From Stenotrophomonas sp. VV52 (GTDB taxonomy: Bacteria > Pseudomonadota > Gammaproteobacteria > Xanthomonadales > Xanthomonadaceae), in NCBI RefSeq assembly GCF_002893095.1, contig NZ_PKQQ01000003.1:62001-126000 (forward strand): a stretch of 64,000 nucleotides of DNA, given 5' to 3'. This document shows, one piece after another, positions 38,629-47,593 of this stretch. Both the position numbers and the translations under genes were made by a program. The stretch's first letter is position 1, and each line of letters starts with the position of its first letter. The notes under the pieces were generated by a model. The model was not told where the DNA came from. It was given only the letters and a program-made list of their open reading frames with translations, and did no database searches.

Positions 38629-40419
38629 TCAGCCCTCGCGCGCCAACCGGCGCATCCGGTCGCCCAGCGTTGCCAGCGTGTCGTCAATCGTCAGCAGCTC
38701 GCGCTGCTGCGCCGCCGGCAATCTCGCCCGCATCTGCGCCTGCAGCTGCGCCCAGGCGGGCACGCCTCGCGCGCTGATGCGGTGGGTCGCGGCGGCCACG
38801 GCTGTACGCTCCTCGCCTATGGGCAGGCCATAGCCTTCGCCCCCGACCAGACCCGCTGGATTGACCAGCTGCCCGGCATCGTCCAGCAGTGCCAGCAGCG
38901 CGGCCAGCGCGCTGTCGCCGCCCTCGCCCGCCGCGCCCAGCGCGCGCTTGAGTCCGTCGCGCGCGCGCAGCTCCTCGCGGTAACGCGCGGCCTGTTCCAG
39001 CAACAGCAATGCCGAGGTTGCGCGCAGTCCGCCGCGCTCGGCCCATGCGGCGCGCTGCTCGGCCGGCAGCTGCAACCAGCTGCTGACGTTGCGGGTGGGC
39101 AGGTTTAGTTCCGCGCGCGCCACATCGAACAGCTGCTGGTAGTGCACCTGCGCCGAGGGGAAGTAATAGCCCAGGCGCATCGCCTCGCGGCGATCGTCCA
39201 GCACCGTGGCGTCGGCGCGCCCTTCGCGTTCCAGTCGGCGCAGCAGGCCGCCGGGGCTGAGCCGGTTCAGGCCGGGGTCGGCCCAGCGCGGCACGCCTTC
39301 CTGCAGCAACTTGCCGGTTTCCACCGCGCAGTTGTTGCTGATGAAGCGGTAGCGCCCGTCGTAGCTCCAGTGCACCTGGCCGACGCGTTCGAGCAGGCTG
39401 GCGATGTCGTCCTGCTCCAGCGCCAGCGGCACCGACTGCAGTCCGCGCAGTTCCAGCTGGGTGTACTCGTTGATGACCTGGTTGAGCGGCAGCACGAACA
39501 GGCGCGACGGGTAGGCCCCGGTCAGGCCGCTCCAGCTGGAAATCTGCACGTCGCCGACAAAGGCGCGGAACGACAGCACGCGGTGCTCGGCCAGGTCCAG
39601 CCGACAGGCCGGGCCACGCGGGCGTCCGGGCGCACAGATCACCAGGCGCAGCATGCTGTGGCCCCAGCGGCTCATCAGCTGGTCGTTGCCTTCTGCCAGC
39701 AGGTAGTCCACCGCGTACACCCGTCGCGGATCCAGCTCCAGCAGCGAGGCTTCGCCGGTGGTATCGCCTGCCTGCACCAATGGCACCGTGCCCGCGCAAC
39801 CGGCCTGTGGACCGGCGCCGATCTCGGCGGCATACCACGCCGCCAGGGCCGGACGACGGCAGGCGAAATCGGCGTCGAGCAGGTAGTGCTCGGCGTTGAC
39901 CGCCAGATACTCGGCCGGGCTGTGGCGCTCGTAGGGGTCCGGGCTGCGTTCGGTGAAGGCGTTGGCGCCGCGGCCCAGCCGCCACGGGCGTTGTTGCCAG
40001 CCGGCCAGGTCGCGCCAGCGCGCGCTGGATGACCAGCCACCGTCGGCAGCGCGGTCCAGCACATGGGTCAGTTCGTGGATGAGTGCGGCCTGCACCGCGC
40101 GGGGCAGCGGTTCGCCGGGGCGCACGGCATCGAGCAGGGCACGACGCAGGGTGATCGCGCCCTGGCGGGTGCGGCCGTGCACGTTGTCGGGCAGGCGATC
40201 CGACCAGGCCACGGTGACCGGCGCGACGAAGCGTGCCTGCCACGCCGGTGGCAGGAGGGCCGGCGCGGCGTGCAGCACCTGCGCGGCACTGTCGGCCTGC
40301 GCGGCGGTGAGACCGTCGGCCTGCAACTGCAGCTGCAGCGCGGCGTGGGCGGTCGGAGCGGACAACAGCGCCGCCAGGACCGCCGCGCATCGGCGCAGGG
40401 CCCGGCGGCGCAGGAACAT
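38629..40419 (-). CDS. DUF4105-family envelope protein with zinc-protease-like N-terminus
   Basis: A 596-aa exported protein (signal about 1-26, ending APTAHA). An N-terminal region has HELTHVLD (HExxH, about 115), suggesting a metallopeptidase fold. A DUF4105 domain follows (about 230-430), with YLLAEGNDQLMSRWGHSMLRL, FRAFVGDVQISSWSGLTGAYPS, and YRFISNNCAVETGKLLQEGV carrying the His and Cys typical of this NlpC/P60-like family. A helical tail of about 160 residues completes it. Substrate unknown. It overlaps the upstream DUF2388 gene by TGATG, and the two are commonly paired in gammaproteobacteria. Confidence 0.8.
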   Translation of the reverse strand: MFLRRRALRRCAAVLAALLSAPTAHAALQLQLQADGLTAAQADSAAQVLHAAPALLPPAWQARFVAPVTVAWSDRLPDNVHGRTRQGAITLRRALLDAVRPGEPLPRAVQAALIHELTHVLDRAADGGWSSSARWRDLAGWQQRPWRLGRGANAFTERSPDPYERHSPAEYLAVNAEHYLLDADFACRRPALAAWYAAEIGAGPQAGCAGTVPLVQAGDTTGEASLLELDPRRVYAVDYLLAEGNDQLMSRWGHSMLRLVICAPGRPRGPACRLDLAEHRVLSFRAFVGDVQISSWSGLTGAYPSRLFVLPLNQVINEYTQLELRGLQSVPLALEQDDIASLLERVGQVHWSYDGRYRFISNNCAVETGKLLQEGVPRWADPGLNRLSPGGLLRRLEREGRADATVLDDRREAMRLGYYFPSAQVHYQQLFDVARAELNLPTRNVSSWLQLPAEQRAAWAERGGLRATSALLLLEQAARYREELRARDGLKRALGAAGEGGDSALAALLALLDDAGQLVNPAGLVGGEGYGLPIGEERTAVAAATHRISARGVPAWAQLQAQMRARLPAAQQRELLTIDDTLATLGDRMRRLAREG

Positions 40420-40709
40420 CAGCGGGCCAGCAGCGACCGCGCGAGCTGCAGGTCGCTGGCGTCGCGCGCGGCGGCGCCGCGCAGGTGCACGAGTGCCGCT
40501 TCCAGGCGGGCGCCACGGATCGCGCCGTCGCTGGCGACGAAGGCCGCCGCGTCTTCGCGCGCGTCCACCACCACCTTGTCATCGTCCGAGCTGGACGAGC
40601 CGGCCGAAGAAGCGCCCGAGGCCGAACCGGCCGACGAGCCGGCGAAGCTGGAAGCGAAGGCCGAAAGCGGCAGGGCGAGCACGGCAAACAGCAGGATCGA
40701 TCGCGTCAT
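40419..40709 (-). CDS. DUF2388-type small exported protein
   Basis: A 96-aa protein with an N-terminal signal (MTRSILLFAVLALPLSAFA), a Ser/Ala/Gly-rich stretch, and the family core DDKVVVDAREDAAAFVASDG then RGARLEAALVHLR. DUF2388 proteins are periplasmic and uncharacterised. I chose the ATG at 40709 because it opens directly into the signal; the frame is open ten codons upstream. It is translationally coupled to the DUF4105 gene. Confidence 0.8.
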   Translation of the reverse strand: MTRSILLFAVLALPLSAFASSFAGSSAGSASGASSAGSSSSDDDKVVVDAREDAAAFVASDGAIRGARLEAALVHLRGAAARDASDLQLARSLLAR

Positions 40710-40771
40710 CTTGGATTCGTTCAGGACAGGAATAGGCAAAGCGTATCGGCTATGTGAAAGCCTGTCGCCTG

Positions 40772-42160
40772 TCAGAGGTCGAATACCTTGCCGGGATTCA
40801 GCAGCCCTTGGGGATCAAACGCATGTTTGACCGCTTTCATCAGCGCGATTTCGGCGGGGCCCCGGGTGCTGTCCAGGTAGCCCTTCTTGACCAGCCCGAT
40901 GCCATGTTCGGCGGAAATGCTGCCATCGAAGTCCTTCAGCACCTTGGCCAGCAGCTTGGTCACGTGCTCGCACTGCTGCAGGAATTCGGCGTCATCGGTG
41001 CCGTCAGGCTTGAGCACGTTGATGTGCAGATTGCCATCGCCGATATGCCCGAACCAGACCACGTCGAAGTGCGGATAGGCCTTGCCGATCAACGCCTGGG
41101 TCTGGGCCATGAACGCCGGCATTGCCGATATCCGCACCGACACATCGTTCTTGTACGGCTTGTAGCGCGCGACCGCTTCGGTGATGCCCTCGCGCAGGCG
41201 CCACAGCTGCGCGGCCTGCGCCTCGCTCTGGCTGACCACGCCGTCGCTGACCCAGCCCTGCTCCAGGCAGGCCTCGAACGCCGCCATCGCGGCCGCTTCC
41301 TGGGCCTCGTCGCCGGCCGCGAACTCGGTGACCACGTAAAACGGATGTACCTCTTCGAACGGCGCTTGTGCACCATGCGCCAGCACGTGTTCCAAAGCGC
41401 GGTCGGTGAAGAATTCGAAGGCCTGCAGCTGCATGCGCTCACGGAATGCGGCGAACACCTGCATCAGCACCTCGAACGACGGCAGCGCGAGCAGCATCAC
41501 GTTGCTGGCCGGTGGCGGGTCGGTGAGCTTCAGGGTGGCCTCGACGATCACCCCGAGCGTGCCTTCCGAGGCGATCAGCAGCTGGCGGAAGTCGTAGCCG
41601 CTGGAGTTCTTGATCAGCCCCTTGTTCAGCTCGAGCAGCTCGCCGCTGGCGGTCACTACCTTGAGCCCGGCGATCCACTCGCGCGTATTGCCGTAACGGA
41701 TCACCCGAATGCCGCCGGCATTGGTGGCGATGTTGCCGCCAATCGAGCAGGACCCACGCGCGGCGAAGTCGACCGGGTAGATCAGGCCATGCTCGCGCGC
41801 AGCGTTGTGGACCGCTTCCAGCGGCATGCCCGCCTGCACGGTCAGGGTGCGGTCGACCGCATCGAAGGCCAGTGGCTTGTTCATGCGTTCCAGGCTGAGC
41901 ACCAGCTCGCCCTGGGCCGCCACGGCGCCGCCACTCAGGCCGGTGCGCCCGCCCGAGGGCACCACCGCCACGCGCTGGGCGCTGGCCCAGCGCAGGATGG
42001 CCTGGACCTCCTCGACACTGCCCGGCAACGCGATCGCCAGCGGCGCCGGGGTCCAGCGGCGGGTCCAGTCGCGCCCGTAGTGTTCGAGATCGGCCGGATC
42101 GGTCTTGAGCCGCAGCCCGGGGCAGTCCTGCAACAGCGAATCAAGGCGCGGGTCGGTCAT
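40772..42160 (-). CDS. FAD-linked oxidase, probably D-2-hydroxyglutarate dehydrogenase
   Basis: A 462-aa VAO/GlcD-family flavoprotein. The FAD-binding region has VVPSGGRTGLSGGAV and GSCSIGGNIATNAGGIRVIRYG; the C-terminal cap has VWFGHIGDGNLHINVL (metal-binding His) and SAEHGIGLVKKGYL. The family includes D-lactate, glycolate and D-2-hydroxyglutarate dehydrogenases. Its divergent placement against serA suggests D-2-hydroxyglutarate, a side product formed when SerA reduces 2-oxoglutarate. In other proteobacteria such a pair drives serine synthesis. A D-lactate dehydrogenase cannot be excluded. Confidence 0.82.
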   Translation of the reverse strand: MTDPRLDSLLQDCPGLRLKTDPADLEHYGRDWTRRWTPAPLAIALPGSVEEVQAILRWASAQRVAVVPSGGRTGLSGGAVAAQGELVLSLERMNKPLAFDAVDRTLTVQAGMPLEAVHNAAREHGLIYPVDFAARGSCSIGGNIATNAGGIRVIRYGNTREWIAGLKVVTASGELLELNKGLIKNSSGYDFRQLLIASEGTLGVIVEATLKLTDPPPASNVMLLALPSFEVLMQVFAAFRERMQLQAFEFFTDRALEHVLAHGAQAPFEEVHPFYVVTEFAAGDEAQEAAAMAAFEACLEQGWVSDGVVSQSEAQAAQLWRLREGITEAVARYKPYKNDVSVRISAMPAFMAQTQALIGKAYPHFDVVWFGHIGDGNLHINVLKPDGTDDAEFLQQCEHVTKLLAKVLKDFDGSISAEHGIGLVKKGYLDSTRGPAEIALMKAVKHAFDPQGLLNPGKVFDL

Positions 42161-42192
42161 GGAATCGAACGCAGGGCGGAGAACCCCAAAGG

Positions 42193-42216
42193 GTAGCGCA
42201 CGGCCGTTGGTCGTGC
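42193..42216 (+). repeat. SMAG/REP-like palindrome
   Basis: GTAGC head and GCACGGCC-GTTG-GTCGTGC imperfect hairpin in the divergent gap between the flavin dehydrogenase and serA. Confidence 0.7.
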
Positions 42217-42328
42217 GACCTCAGCCATGGTCGCGTTTGAAACCATTTCCACCCTTTGGCGCACCGCACCATGCCCCTCCCGATCTGGCATAGTGGGCAG
42301 CTCCCGTCCAACATGCTGCCGCTCGCCC

Positions 42329-43570
42329 ATGTCGCCGAAGAAGACCTCGTTCCCCAAACAGGATATCCGCGTGCTGTTGCTGGAGGGGGTCAGCCAGACC
42401 GCGATCGACGTGTTCAGCGCCGCCGGCTATTCGCAGATCGAGCTGCACAACAAGGCGCTGCCCGAAGATGAGCTGAAAGCTCGCATCGCCGAAGCGCACA
42501 TCGTCGGGATCCGCTCGCGCACCCAGCTCAGCGCCGAGGTGCTGGCCCACGCCAAGCGCCTGATGGCGGTGGGCTGTTTCTGCATCGGCACCAACCAGGT
42601 CGACCTGGAAGCGGCCGAGCTGGCCGGCATCCCGGTATTCAACGCGCCGTATTCCAACACCCGCAGCGTGGCCGAGCTGGTCATCGCCGAAGCGATCATG
42701 CTGACCCGCGGCATTCCGCAGAAGAACGCCGAATGCCACCGCGGCGGCTGGTCGAAGTCGGCCGCCGGCAGCCATGAAGTGCGCGGCAAGACCCTGGGCA
42801 TCATCGGCTATGGCCATATCGGCACCCAGGTGGGCGTGATGGCCGAAGCGATGGGCATGCAGGTGATCTTCCACGACATCGAAACCAAGCTGTCGCTGGG
42901 CAATGCGCGCGCCGCCCTCGACCTGGACGACCTGCTGGCCCGCGCCGACATCGTCACCGTGCACGTGCCGGAAACGGCGGCCACGCAATGGATGATCGGT
43001 GCGGCGCAGCTGGCGAAGATGCGCCCCGGCGCGCACCTGATCAACGCCGCACGCGGCACAGTGGTCGACATCGACGCGCTGGACGCGGCGCTGCATTCGG
43101 GCCACATCGGCGGTGCGGCGCTGGACGTGTTCCCGGTCGAGCCCAAGGGCAATGGCGATGCGTTCGTGTCGCCGCTGACCGCGCACGACAACGTCATCCT
43201 CACCCCGCACGTGGGCGGCAGCACGCTGGAAGCGCAGGACAACATCGGCGTGGAAGTGGCAGCCAAGCTGGTGCGCTACAGCGACAACGGCAGCACCCTG
43301 TCGGCGGTCAACTTCCCGGAAGTGACCCTGCCCGAGCACGCCGACAGCCTGCGCCTGCTGCACATCCACCAGAACGTGCCGGGCGTGCTGTCCAAGGTCA
43401 ACGAGATCTTCTCGCGCCACAACGTCAACATCGACGGCCAGTTCCTGCGCACCGACCCGAAGGTCGGCTACGTGGTGATCGACATCACCGCCAGCGAAGA
43501 ACAGGCGGCCGCGGTGCGCGACGAGCTGGCCGCCATTCCAGGCACGTTGCGCACCCGCGTTCTGTATTGA
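42329..43570 (+). CDS. serA: D-3-phosphoglycerate dehydrogenase
   Basis: A 413-aa enzyme, the E. coli-type SerA length. Substrate-domain VGIRSRTQLSAEVL, NAD-binding GKTLGIIGYGHIGTQVG, catalytic Arg/Glu/His context HLINAARGTVVDIDAL and ILTPHVGGSTLEAQDNIG, and a C-terminal ACT domain (LLHIHQNVPGVLSKVNEIFSRHNV) for serine feedback. It oxidises 3-phosphoglycerate, the first step of serine synthesis, and can also reduce 2-oxoglutarate. The ATG at 42329 (MSPKKTSFPKQDIRVLLLEG) gives family length. It is convergent with the NUDIX gene, with no bases between the stops. Confidence 0.97.
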   Translation: MSPKKTSFPKQDIRVLLLEGVSQTAIDVFSAAGYSQIELHNKALPEDELKARIAEAHIVGIRSRTQLSAEVLAHAKRLMAVGCFCIGTNQVDLEAAELAGIPVFNAPYSNTRSVAELVIAEAIMLTRGIPQKNAECHRGGWSKSAAGSHEVRGKTLGIIGYGHIGTQVGVMAEAMGMQVIFHDIETKLSLGNARAALDLDDLLARADIVTVHVPETAATQWMIGAAQLAKMRPGAHLINAARGTVVDIDALDAALHSGHIGGAALDVFPVEPKGNGDAFVSPLTAHDNVILTPHVGGSTLEAQDNIGVEVAAKLVRYSDNGSTLSAVNFPEVTLPEHADSLRLLHIHQNVPGVLSKVNEIFSRHNVNIDGQFLRTDPKVGYVVIDITASEEQAAAVRDELAAIPGTLRTRVLY

Positions 43571-44197
43571 TCACCGCGCCAGCCAGCGCTTCGCCATGCG
43601 TGGCAACGAATCATCCCCATCCGGGGTTTCAATCGCCGCGTTGGCCACGTCGGCCACCTCCCGCCAAGCCAGTGCCAGCGATTCCTCGCTGACCACGAAC
43701 GCTTCGCTGCCGAGCGCCCGCACCACGTACCGAGCGTCGTAGTGCCAGTGCCCTGGCACGTCCTTCCGTTCCGGAATCCAGTGCCTGTCGATGTCGAACA
43801 GCTCGCCATCCTCCAGCACCAGCCCGGTGAGCCCGGATTCCTCCACCGCCTCGGTCAGCGCCACCTTCGCCAGGTCGCGCTCGCCGTCGGCATGCCCGCC
43901 CAGCTGCAACCAGCGGTCCAGCTTGCGGTGATGGGTGAGCAGGACCCTGTCGCCATCGGCACTGACCAGCCACGCGCTGCCGGTGAAATGCCCGGTCAGG
44001 CGGCTGCGCAGGAACGGGTTCTCCGGGTCATCCAGCAATGTGCTGAATTCGTCAGCCAGGTCGGCGTGTTCGGGGTGGCGACGGGCGTAATCAGCCAATT
44101 GCGCGCGCAGCACGGGATCAAGTCCTACAACGGATTCGGGGATTTGGGGCATGGCAGCGGCGCTGGAAGACGGATTTGGCAGATTATCGCCCGGCAT
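43571..44197 (-). CDS. NUDIX hydrolase
   Basis: A 208-aa (or 193-aa from the ATG at 44152) cytoplasmic protein. The NUDIX box is GGHADGERDLAKVALTEAVEESG, which keeps the glycine and the metal-binding EExG glutamates but has Thr where the consensus has Arg (REUXEE). Upstream LLTHHRKLDRWLQLGGH and downstream DIDRHWIPERKDVPGHWHYDARYV resemble NUDIX proteins annotated as nucleoside diphosphate or sugar-nucleotide hydrolases. The substrate is unknown. Neither start has a clear ribosome-binding site. Confidence 0.85.
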   Translation of the reverse strand: MPGDNLPNPSSSAAAMPQIPESVVGLDPVLRAQLADYARRHPEHADLADEFSTLLDDPENPFLRSRLTGHFTGSAWLVSADGDRVLLTHHRKLDRWLQLGGHADGERDLAKVALTEAVEESGLTGLVLEDGELFDIDRHWIPERKDVPGHWHYDARYVVRALGSEAFVVSEESLALAWREVADVANAAIETPDGDDSLPRMAKRWLAR

Positions 44198-44306
44198 GCT
44201 GCATTTGCGCTTGTAAGCAGCCTTCAGCTTTGGCTAAGGTACAGCGGGCCGGTGCGGCCATGTATCGCACCTCCCCGTTGTAACCACCACTTTTGGGAAG
44301 CACCGC

Positions 44307-45782
44307 ATGCTGAAGTCTCTGTTGAGGGTCAAACCGGTCGAACCGGCCGGGCACGTCGATGCCGGCGAGCCGATCGAAGGCAGCCTGGATGGCGAAGCCT
44401 CACTGAAAAGGACCCTCACGGCGAAACACCTCATCATGCTGGGCATCGGCGCGGTGATCGGCGCAGGTATCTTCGTGCTGACCGGCCAGGCTGCCGCCAA
44501 CCATGCCGGCCCGGCGGTCATGCTGTCGTTCGTGATCGCTGGCTTCGCCTGCGCGCTGGCCGGCCTGTGCTACGCCGAATTCGCGGCGATGATGCCGGTC
44601 TCGGGCAGCGCCTATTCCTATTCCTACGCCACCCTCGGCGAAGGCATGGCCTGGTTCATCGGCTGGTGCCTGGTGCTGGAATACCTGTTCGCCTCGGCCT
44701 CGGTCGCGGTGGGCTGGTCGGCGTACCTGATCAGTTTCATCACCACCACCCTGCACATGCCGTTCCCGGACGCACTGAGCGCGGCGCCGATCGCCTGGAC
44801 CGGCCAGGAGTTCATTTCCTCGGGCAAGCTGTTCAACCTGCCGGCGGTGCTGATCGTGGCGGCGGTCTCGGGCCTGCTGTACGTGGGCGTGACCCAATCG
44901 GCCTTCGTCAACGCGATCATCGTGGCGATCAAGGTCACCGTGATCTGCCTGTTCATCGGCTTCGGCGCGCAGCATATCGACGCCGCCAACTGGACGCCCT
45001 TCATCCCGGAAAACACCGGTGTGTCCGGCGAGTTCGGCTGGAGCGGCGTGTTCCGTGCCGCCACCATCGTGTTCTTCGCCTACATCGGCTTCGACGCGGT
45101 CTCCACCGCCGCCGGTGAAACCAAGGACCCGCAGCGCAACATGCCGATCGGCCTGCTCGGCTCGCTGGCGGTGTGCACCATCGTCTACATCATCGTCTGC
45201 GCGGTGCTGACCGGCATGATGCCGTACCACCTGCTGGGCACCGACAAGCCGGTGGCCACCGCCCTTGAACCGTATGCCAGCCTGTCCTGGCTCAAGACCG
45301 CAGTGGAAATCGGCGCGATCGCCGGCCTGTCCTCGGTGGTGCTGGTGATGATGATGGGCCAGACCCGCATCGCCTACACGATCTCGCGCGACGGCCTGAT
45401 CCCGAAGATCTTCGGCAAGGTCCACGCCCGCTTCCGCACCCCGTACTGGGCCACCATCGTGGTCGGGGTGCTGGCCGCCGCGCTGGCCGGCCTGATGCCG
45501 CTGAACGTGCTGGGCGAACTGGTCTCGATGGGCACCCTGCTGGCCTTCGCCACCGTCTGCGTCGGCGTCCTGGTGCTGCGTTACACCCGCCCGGAACTGA
45601 CCCGTCCGTTCCGCGTGCCGGCGGTGTGGCTGATCTGCCCGCTGGGCGCGCTGGCGTGCCTGTTCCTGTTCTGGCAGGCGTTCGTGGTGCATTGGCACCT
45701 GTTCGTCGGCTGGACCGTGCTGGGCCTGCTGATCTACTTCGGCTACGGCATCCGCCACAGCAAGCTCAACAAGGCTTCCTGA
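44307..45782 (+). CDS. APC-family amino-acid permease (first of tandem pair)
   Basis: A 491-aa integral membrane protein with about 12 transmembrane helices. The unwound TM1 motif GIGAVIGAGIFVLTGQAA marks the APC/cationic amino-acid transporter branch. TM6 IVFFAYIGFDAVSTAAGETKDPQRNMPIGL is also typical. It probably imports an amino acid by proton symport; the substrate cannot be assigned. The next gene, 54 bases downstream, is a close paralogue, so a tandem duplication with divergence is likely. Confidence 0.9.
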   Translation: MLKSLLRVKPVEPAGHVDAGEPIEGSLDGEASLKRTLTAKHLIMLGIGAVIGAGIFVLTGQAAANHAGPAVMLSFVIAGFACALAGLCYAEFAAMMPVSGSAYSYSYATLGEGMAWFIGWCLVLEYLFASASVAVGWSAYLISFITTTLHMPFPDALSAAPIAWTGQEFISSGKLFNLPAVLIVAAVSGLLYVGVTQSAFVNAIIVAIKVTVICLFIGFGAQHIDAANWTPFIPENTGVSGEFGWSGVFRAATIVFFAYIGFDAVSTAAGETKDPQRNMPIGLLGSLAVCTIVYIIVCAVLTGMMPYHLLGTDKPVATALEPYASLSWLKTAVEIGAIAGLSSVVLVMMMGQTRIAYTISRDGLIPKIFGKVHARFRTPYWATIVVGVLAAALAGLMPLNVLGELVSMGTLLAFATVCVGVLVLRYTRPELTRPFRVPAVWLICPLGALACLFLFWQAFVVHWHLFVGWTVLGLLIYFGYGIRHSKLNKAS

Positions 45783-45836
45783 TTCCATTCCCGGGCCGGC
45801 GCATCGCCGGCCCTGTTCTTTGACGGAAATTGATCG

Positions 45837-47264
45837 ATGTTCAAACAACTGTGGGCGACCAAGCACCCGCATGCGGCGCATGAAGACGCCAACGGCCTGA
45901 GCCTGAAGCGCCATCTGGGCCCGTGGGGCCTGACCGCGCTGGGCATCGGCGCGGTGATCGGCGGCGGCATCTTCGTCATCACCGGCCAGGCCGCCGCCAA
46001 CCACGCCGGCCCGGCGATCATGCTGTCGTTCGTGCTGGCCGCGATCTGCTGCGCGTTCTGCGCCATGGCCTACGCCGAGTTCGCCTCGATGGTGCCGGTC
46101 TCCGGCAGCGCCTACACCTACACTTACGCCACCTTCGGCGAACTGGCCGCCTGGTTCATCGGCTGGATGCTGGTGCTGGAGTATGGCGTCTCGGCGTCGG
46201 CGGTGGCGGTCAGCTGGACCGGCTACTTCCTCAGCCTGCTCAGTCATTTCGACATTTACCTGCCAACCGCGCTGGTCAGCGCCCCGCTGGACGCCCAGCT
46301 GCGCCCGACCGGCGCGATCGCCAACATTCCGGCCGCCATCCTGGTCCTGCTGCTGACCTGGCTGTGCTACGTCGGCATCAGCAAGTCCTCGGCGATGAAT
46401 ATGGCCATGGTCATCCTGAAGACCGGCCTGATCGTGCTGGTCATCGTAGTCGGCTGGAAGTACGTCGACCCGGCCAACTGGTCCCCGTTCATCCCGGAAA
46501 ACCAGGGCCCGGGCAAGTACGGCATGGAAGGCGTGCTGCGCGGCGCGGCGATGGTGTTCTTCGCCTACATCGGCTTCGAGGCGGTTTCGGTCGCCGCGCA
46601 GGAATCGCACCGCCCGCAGCGCGACATGCCGATCGGCATGCTGCTGTCGCTGGTGATCTGCACCGTGCTCTACATCGCCATGGCGGCCGTCATGACCGGC
46701 CTGGTGCCCTACACGATGCTGGGCACCGACGAACCGGTGGTCACCGCCGTGGCCGCGCATCCCCAGCTCGGCTGGCTGCGGGTCGTGGTCGAAATCGGCG
46801 CCCTGATCGGCCTGAGCTCGGTGGTGCTGGTGATGATCATCGGCCAACCGCGCATCTTCATGATCATGGGCCGCGACGGCCTGCTGCCGCCGGTGTTCAC
46901 CAAGATCCACCCGAAGTACCGCACCCCGCACATCAACACCGTCATCACCGGCATCGGCATCGCCCTGCTCGCGGCCCTGTTCCCGCTTGACATCCTCGGC
47001 GAACTGACCTCGATGGGCACCCTGATCGCCTTCGCCGCCGTCTGCGCCGGCGTCCTGGTCCTGCGCCGCACCCAGCCGGACCTGCCCCGCCCCTTCCGCA
47101 TCCCGGCCGCCTGGCTGGTCTGCAGCCTGGGCGTGCTCAGCTGCCTGGCCCTGCTCTCGGCCATGACGATGCACAACTGGATGCTGATGGGCGTCTGGAC
47201 CGTCGTAGGCTTCGCGATCTACTTCGGCTACAGCTACCGCCACAGCCGCCTGCGCAACCGCTGA
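45837..47264 (+). CDS. APC-family amino-acid permease (second of tandem pair)
   Basis: A 475-aa paralogue of the preceding permease. TM1 is GIGAVIGGGIFVITGQAA and TM6 MVFFAYIGFEAVSVAAQESHRPQRDMPIGM, with VLRRTQPDLPRPFRIPAAWL near the C-terminus. Twelve predicted helices. The two proteins are colinear and alike through most of their length, but their N-termini and outer loops differ, so they may take different amino acids. Probably co-transcribed with the first. Confidence 0.9.
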   Translation: MFKQLWATKHPHAAHEDANGLSLKRHLGPWGLTALGIGAVIGGGIFVITGQAAANHAGPAIMLSFVLAAICCAFCAMAYAEFASMVPVSGSAYTYTYATFGELAAWFIGWMLVLEYGVSASAVAVSWTGYFLSLLSHFDIYLPTALVSAPLDAQLRPTGAIANIPAAILVLLLTWLCYVGISKSSAMNMAMVILKTGLIVLVIVVGWKYVDPANWSPFIPENQGPGKYGMEGVLRGAAMVFFAYIGFEAVSVAAQESHRPQRDMPIGMLLSLVICTVLYIAMAAVMTGLVPYTMLGTDEPVVTAVAAHPQLGWLRVVVEIGALIGLSSVVLVMIIGQPRIFMIMGRDGLLPPVFTKIHPKYRTPHINTVITGIGIALLAALFPLDILGELTSMGTLIAFAAVCAGVLVLRRTQPDLPRPFRIPAAWLVCSLGVLSCLALLSAMTMHNWMLMGVWTVVGFAIYFGYSYRHSRLRNR

Positions 47265-47276
47265 CGGCTCCCGTGC

Positions 47277-47299
47277 AGCCGGGCAGAGGCCGGCTCTAC
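47277..47299 (-). repeat. SMAG/REP-like palindrome
   Basis: AGCCGG...CCGGCT followed by CTAC (reverse GTAG), 12 bases after the permease stop. Confidence 0.7.
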
Positions 47300-47381
47300 C
47301 GTGCCTGCAACACTGCGCCAGCACGTGCGCTGCGTTTGACGTGGCCTTTCCCGTGGCCGCCAGCCCTCTGTCGAGGGTCGA

Positions 47382-47473
47382 CCGGGGCGGGTTTGCGGGG
47401 GAATCGGCGCCATGGATGGCGACCGCTTAGCCCCCATGGATGGGTTTACGGCGACCCCGCAAACCCGCACCGG
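47382..47473. repeat. Nested inverted repeat with two CCAT-GG-ATGG hairpins
   Basis: GCGGGTTTGCGGGG (47387-47400) and CCCCGCAAACCCGC (47455-47468) are perfect 14-bp arms, extended by CCGG/CCGG after one mismatch. The loop carries two small palindromes, CGCCAT-GG-ATGGCG and CCCAT-GG-ATGGG. The whole can fold as a long stem with two internal hairpins. It looks like a dispersed structured repeat or a non-coding RNA; no open frame explains it. Confidence 0.7.
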
Positions 47474-47527
47474 GCGGCCCTGCACAGGCCATGCACCAGC
47501 CCTCGGCTGTTCGCACGAATGCGTGAA

Positions 47528-47550
47528 AGCCGGGCAAAGCCCGGCTCCAC
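47528..47550 (-). repeat. SMAG/REP-like palindrome (GTGG variant)
   Basis: AGCCGGGC-AAA-GCCCGGCT followed by CCAC; same layout as the GTAG elements with one base changed in the head. Confidence 0.6.
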
Positions 47551-47593
47551 GCGCTAACCTGCCTTTACCTGCATTGCCAGTTAAAATGCCAGC

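Larger units (their letters stand above)
47265..47593. other. Intergenic region between the permeases and mtnB
   Basis: 329 bases without a gene. They hold two GTAG/GTGG-type palindromes (47277-47299, 47528-47550) and, between them, a larger nested inverted repeat (47382-47473). The mtnB promoter must lie in the last 50 bases. Confidence 0.7.
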
